Positions 5,562 through 8,035 of a stretch of 8,035 nucleotides of DNA are shown here, piece by piece. This DNA comes from an uncultured Eubacteriales bacterium (lineage in GTDB: Bacteria; Bacillota_A; Clostridia; Oscillospirales; Oscillospiraceae). Below the pieces are notes generated by a model. The model worked only from the letters and a program-made list of their open reading frames with translations, had not been told where the DNA came from and did no database searches. The stretch's first letter is position 1, and every line of letters begins with the position of its first letter. The stretch lies in the NCBI GenBank assembly GCA_900556015.1, contig USNH01000034.1:1-8035 (forward strand), written 5' to 3'. A program made the position numbers and the translations under genes.

Positions 5562-6848
5562 TTATGTCAACTCCCCTATCAGCATATCGCCGTCCACTGC
5601 TTCTATCTTCACATTTCGCACAGCGTTATGTAAATCTTCTCCCCGCACGCCCACCTGGCAGTAATTGGGCGCGTGGCCCACGTAGAGGCCGCCCTTCTCC
5701 TGCTCGAACAGCACCGGGTATGTCTGCCCCACGCAGCCGTGCAGATACGCCTGCTTCATCCGTTCCGCCGTCTCGGCGGCCTGTGCGGCCCGCCGCTCCT
5801 TCACGGCGGCGGTGCATTGGTCCGGCATGGCGGCGGCCTTCGTGCCGGGCCGGACGGAGTAGGGGAAGATGTGCATGGCGGCGAAGCCGCATTTCTCGAT
5901 AAACGCCAGCGTCTGTGCGAACTCCTCCTCCGTCTCGCCGGGAAAGCCGGTGATCAGGTCGGTGGTCACGGCGGGGCGGTCGAAGTACTGCCGCAGCAGG
6001 GATACGGACTCATAAAACCGGGCGGTGTCGTACTTGCGGTTCATGCGGCGCAGCGTGCCGTCACAGCCGGACTGCATGGACAGATGGAAGTGCGGACACA
6101 GGTTGGGCAGCCTGGCCGCCCGGCGGCAGAACTCCTCGGTGATGGTGCGGGGCTCTAAGCTCCCCAGCCGCAGCCGCATCTCCCCGGCAGCGTCAGACAC
6201 CGCCTCCAGCAGGTCGATGAGCGTCTCCCCGTTTTTCAGGTCGTGTCCCCAGCCGGAGATCTCGATGCCGGTGATGACCAGCTCACGGTAGCCCTCCTCC
6301 CGCAGACGGCGGGTCTGGGCCACTGCCTCCGCCTTGGGCAGGGAGCGCACCGGCCCGCGGGCGTAGGGGATGATGCAGTAGGTGCAGAAGTTCACGCAGC
6401 CGTCCTCCACCTTCAGCATGGCGCGAGTGCGCTCCGCCATGCCCCCGGCAGGCAGCACCTCGAACGCCCGGCGGCGCAGCGCATCGTCCAGCAGCGTCAG
6501 CGGCTCTTTCTCCCGGGCGGCCTGCTCCAGCAGGTCGAGGAACGCCATGCGGTCGCCCGTCCCGGCGATGAGATCCAGCCCCAGCCCGGCAGCCTCGTCG
6601 CTGTGGGTCTGCACATAGCAGCCGCAGGCGGCCACCACCGCGTGCTCGTTCAGCTTGCGGCAGCGGCGGATCATCTGCCGTGACTTCTTGTCGCTGACGG
6701 CGGTGACGGAGCAGGTGTTGACGATATAGGCGTCCGCCGCGCCGTCAAAGGGCACGATCTCGTGCCCTCGCCGGGTCAGCTCCTGCTCCATGGCCTGTGT
6801 CTCGTATTGGTTCACCTTGCAGCCCAAGGTGTAGATGGCGATACGCAT
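5562..6848 (-). CDS. mtaB: tRNA (N6-L-threonylcarbamoyladenosine(37)-C2)-methylthiotransferase MtaB
   Basis: This 428-residue radical-SAM methylthiotransferase converts t6A (or its cyclic form) at position 37 of ANN-decoding tRNAs to ms2t6A, stabilising codon pairing. Domain order is UPF0004 (about 1-120) with C10 (LGCKVNQYE), C46 (NTCSVT) and C77 (ACGCYVQ) for the auxiliary 4Fe-4S cluster; a radical-SAM barrel (about 140-360) with C151, C155 and C158 in DGCVNFCTYCIIPYARG; then a short TRAM-like C-terminus. The blocks LGSLEP, HFHLSMQSGCDGTLRRMNRK and DLITGFPGETEEEF confirm the family. The start MRIAIYTLGCKVNQYE favours MtaB over MiaB or RimO; residues 193-198 read TGIEIS. The length is slightly below B. 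subtilis MtaB. ATG 6848 has AGGAAA 7 nt upstream (6856-6861). It leads the five-gene operon from a strong promoter at 6921-6949. The neighbouring cysteine desulfurase could supply sulfur for its clusters. Confidence 0.95.
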   Translation of the reverse strand: MRIAIYTLGCKVNQYETQAMEQELTRRGHEIVPFDGAADAYIVNTCSVTAVSDKKSRQMIRRCRKLNEHAVVAACGCYVQTHSDEAAGLGLDLIAGTGDRMAFLDLLEQAAREKEPLTLLDDALRRRAFEVLPAGGMAERTRAMLKVEDGCVNFCTYCIIPYARGPVRSLPKAEAVAQTRRLREEGYRELVITGIEISGWGHDLKNGETLIDLLEAVSDAAGEMRLRLGSLEPRTITEEFCRRAARLPNLCPHFHLSMQSGCDGTLRRMNRKYDTARFYESVSLLRQYFDRPAVTTDLITGFPGETEEEFAQTLAFIEKCGFAAMHIFPYSVRPGTKAAAMPDQCTAAVKERRAAQAAETAERMKQAYLHGCVGQTYPVLFEQEKGGLYVGHAPNYCQVGVRGEDLHNAVRNVKIEAVDGDMLIGELT

Positions 6849-6849
6849 C

Positions 6850-6878
6850 TTGCACTTTCCTTTATTCTATCGTATAAT
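6850..6878 (+). promoter_or_regulatory. Sigma-A promoter of the cysteine desulfurase gene
   Basis: TTGCAC (6850-6855), a 17-bp spacer and a perfect TATAAT (6873-6878) point rightward. The start is expected near 6885-6887, giving a leader of about 92-94 nt. The -35 lies 1 bp from the mtaB start codon and overlaps the mtaB leader, so it faces the mtaB promoter. A weaker candidate is TATACT at 6923-6928 with a poor -35 (TTCCCG, 6900-6905). Confidence 0.72.
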
Positions 6879-6888
6879 GATGTTTCAC

Positions 6889-6908
6889 GGGCGGGCGCTT
6901 TCCCGCCC
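6889..6908. other. GC hairpin shared by both divergent 5' leaders
   Basis: GGGCGGG (6889-6895) pairs with CCCGCCC (6902-6908) around a 6-nt loop. No U-tract follows on either strand, so it is not a classic terminator. It falls inside the leaders predicted for both mtaB (leftward) and the cysteine desulfurase (rightward), almost exactly in the stretch where the two RNAs would be complementary. Confidence 0.55.
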
Positions 6909-6920
6909 CGGAACTCGTAC

Positions 6921-6949
6921 ATTATACTTGATTTCGCCGTGGCTGACAA
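6921..6949 (-). promoter_or_regulatory. Sigma-A promoter of the mtaB operon
   Basis: On the minus strand TTGTCA (6949-6944), a 17-bp spacer and a perfect TATAAT (6926-6921) point leftward. The start is expected near 6914, giving a leader of about 66 nt with the AGGAAA ribosome site. A 6-bp inverted repeat, TACTTG (6925-6930) with CAAGTA (6947-6952), overlaps both promoter boxes and could be a regulator site. Confidence 0.78.
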
Positions 6950-6978
6950 GTACCGGCTTAGGAAAACAGGAGGCAGAT

Positions 6979-8035
6979 ATGATCTATTTGGACAATGCGG
7001 CCACCACACCCGTGCCGAAGGCGGTGGCCGACGCGGTATATGACGTGCTGCTGCACCACTGCGGCAACCCCTCCTCCCAGTACCCCGCCGGTCAGGAGAT
7101 GAAAAAAGCGGTGGAGGGCTGGCGCGCCGTCATCGCCGGAGCGCTGCACTGCCCCCCGGAGCACCTGCACTTCACCTCCTGCGGCACGGAGAGCGACAAC
7201 TGGGCCATCCAGGCCGCCCTGTGGCAGGGCCGCCACACCGGCAAGCACATCATCACCACCGCCGTGGAGCACAGCGCCATCCTCGAGCCCTGCAAGCTCC
7301 TGGCGCAGCAGGGCTATGACGTGACGTACCTCAAGCCCGGGCGTGACGGCAATATCACCGTGGAGCAGGTGGCCAACGCCCTGCGTGAGGACACGGTGCT
7401 GGTGTCCATGATGCTGGTGAACAACGAGACGGGCTGCGTGTTCCCCGTAGCGGAGACGGCCCGCCTGCTGCGGGAGAAAAAGTCCCCTGCCCTGCTGCAC
7501 TGTGACGCGGTGCAGGGCTTTCTGAAGGTCTCCTGCGACCCGGCGGGCTGGGGCGTGGACATGATGAGCCTGTCCGGCCACAAGCTGGGCGCGCCCAAGG
7601 GTATCGGCGCGCTGTATATCGGCCCGCGCCTGCGCGAGCCCCGTCCCCTGCTGCCCGGCGGCGGACAGGAGCGCGGCCTGCGCTCCGGCACGGAGGCCAC
7701 CGCCCAGATCGCCGGTTTTGCCAAGGCGGTAGAGCTGCGGCTGGAGGACTACGACGCGAAGCTCGCCCACATGACCGCCCTGCGGGACTATTGCAGGGAA
7801 AAGCTGCTGGCCATGGGCGGCGTAGTGCCGGTGGGCGCGGGCACAGCGCCCCACATCCTGTCCGTGTCGCTGGTGGGCTACCCCAGCGCCAACATTGTCA
7901 CGGAGCTGGGCGCGGAGGGCATCTGCATCTCCGCCGGGTCGGCCTGCCATCAGGGCAAGGCCAGCCACGTGGTCTCCGCCCTGGGGCTGGACAAAAAGAC
8001 CGCCGCCGGCGTCATCCGCATCTCCTTCTCCCCCG
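6979..8035 (+). CDS. Cysteine desulfurase (IscS/NifS type, group I), 3' end cut by the window
   Basis: This PLP-dependent enzyme turns L-cysteine into L-alanine and an enzyme persulfide for Fe-S clusters or tRNA thiolation. The 352 residues visible (family about 380-400) include YLDNAATTPVPKAV at the start, GNPSS (29-33), FTSCGTESDN (65-74), AVEHSA with the PLP-stacking H98, NNETGC, HCDAVQG with D176, SGHKLGAPKGIGALY with the Schiff-base K202, GGGQERGLRSGTEA, and SAGSACHQGK with the catalytic C323. The loop after C323 is about two residues shorter than in E. coli IscS. The reading frame stays open to the last base. AGGAGG at 6968-6973, 5 nt before ATG 6979, fixes the start. It has its own promoter, divergent from mtaB. 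In Bacillota such a gene is often followed by thiI, so a role in 4-thiouridine synthesis is plausible but lies outside the window. iscU or general Fe-S supply are alternatives. Confidence 0.94.
   Translation, partial: MIYLDNAATTPVPKAVADAVYDVLLHHCGNPSSQYPAGQEMKKAVEGWRAVIAGALHCPPEHLHFTSCGTESDNWAIQAALWQGRHTGKHIITTAVEHSAILEPCKLLAQQGYDVTYLKPGRDGNITVEQVANALREDTVLVSMMLVNNETGCVFPVAETARLLREKKSPALLHCDAVQGFLKVSCDPAGWGVDMMSLSGHKLGAPKGIGALYIGPRLREPRPLLPGGGQERGLRSGTEATAQIAGFAKAVELRLEDYDAKLAHMTALRDYCREKLLAMGGVVPVGAGTAPHILSVSLVGYPSANIVTELGAEGICISAGSACHQGKASHVVSALGLDKKTAAGVIRISFSP

Noticed and set aside
4361..5902. Open frame (513 codons) antisense to the ACT, nucleotidase and mtaB genes
   Set aside because: It crosses three real genes, and its composition is that of a shadow frame.
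6885..6978. Riboswitch or T-box in the desulfurase leader
   Set aside because: The leader has one GC hairpin and a 6-bp long-range repeat, but no T-box, SAM, cysteine or other riboswitch core that I can recognise, and no terminator U-tract.
6958..7968. Leftward open frame (336 codons) over the cysteine desulfurase
   Set aside because: It is antisense to a coding frame with intact PLP-binding and catalytic residues, and has no domain of its own.

Overview
The window looks like a chromosomal segment from a GC-rich member of the Clostridia (Bacillota), most likely an Oscillospiraceae-type gut anaerobe. The reasons are indirect. Coding DNA is strongly GC-rich with G/C third positions, while promoters are AT-rich and of the classic Bacillota sigma-A type (TTGNNN-17-TATAAT). 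The protein set also fits: MtaB, an UPF0237/UPF0210 pair, a YfbR-like HD nucleotidase, a two-domain TrkA and a BrkB/YihY protein. I cannot name the genus from sequence alone. I see no phage, transposon, CRISPR, rRNA or tRNA gene.

Layout. (1) Positions 1-60 hold the 3' end of a transcription unit: a strong GC hairpin and a smaller inverted repeat. (2) A small HTH regulator is read leftwards from 388 to 62. It has a good promoter and an inverted repeat over the predicted transcription start, which suggests autoregulation. (3) Read rightwards from 579, a BrkB/YihY membrane protein overlaps trkA (K+ transport regulator) by four bases. The -10 element is so close to the yihY ATG that the mRNA should be almost leaderless. 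(4) A hairpin at 2810-2835 separates trkA from a convergent leftward operon. (5) That operon runs from 6848 down to 2835: mtaB (tRNA A37 methylthiotransferase), a YfbR-type 5'-deoxynucleotidase, an UPF0237 ACT-domain protein, its usual partner UPF0210/DUF711, and a GNAT acetyltransferase. Junctions are tight (1, 33, 10 and 1 nt). (6) Rightwards from 6979, a group I (IscS/NifS-type) cysteine desulfurase runs off the window end; its active-site Lys and Cys are both inside.

How the parts may work together. mtaB and the cysteine desulfurase are neighbours transcribed apart, and both belong to sulfur / Fe-S / tRNA-modification biology: the desulfurase can supply sulfur, and MtaB is an Fe-S enzyme that puts methylthio groups on tRNA. 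Their promoters face each other within 100 bp, so their 5' leaders should overlap by about 30 nt across a GC-rich hairpin. This is the most notable regulatory arrangement I see. The biochemical role of the ACT/UPF0210 pair is unknown, and it is the best candidate here for undescribed function. Otherwise the region reads as ordinary core genome.
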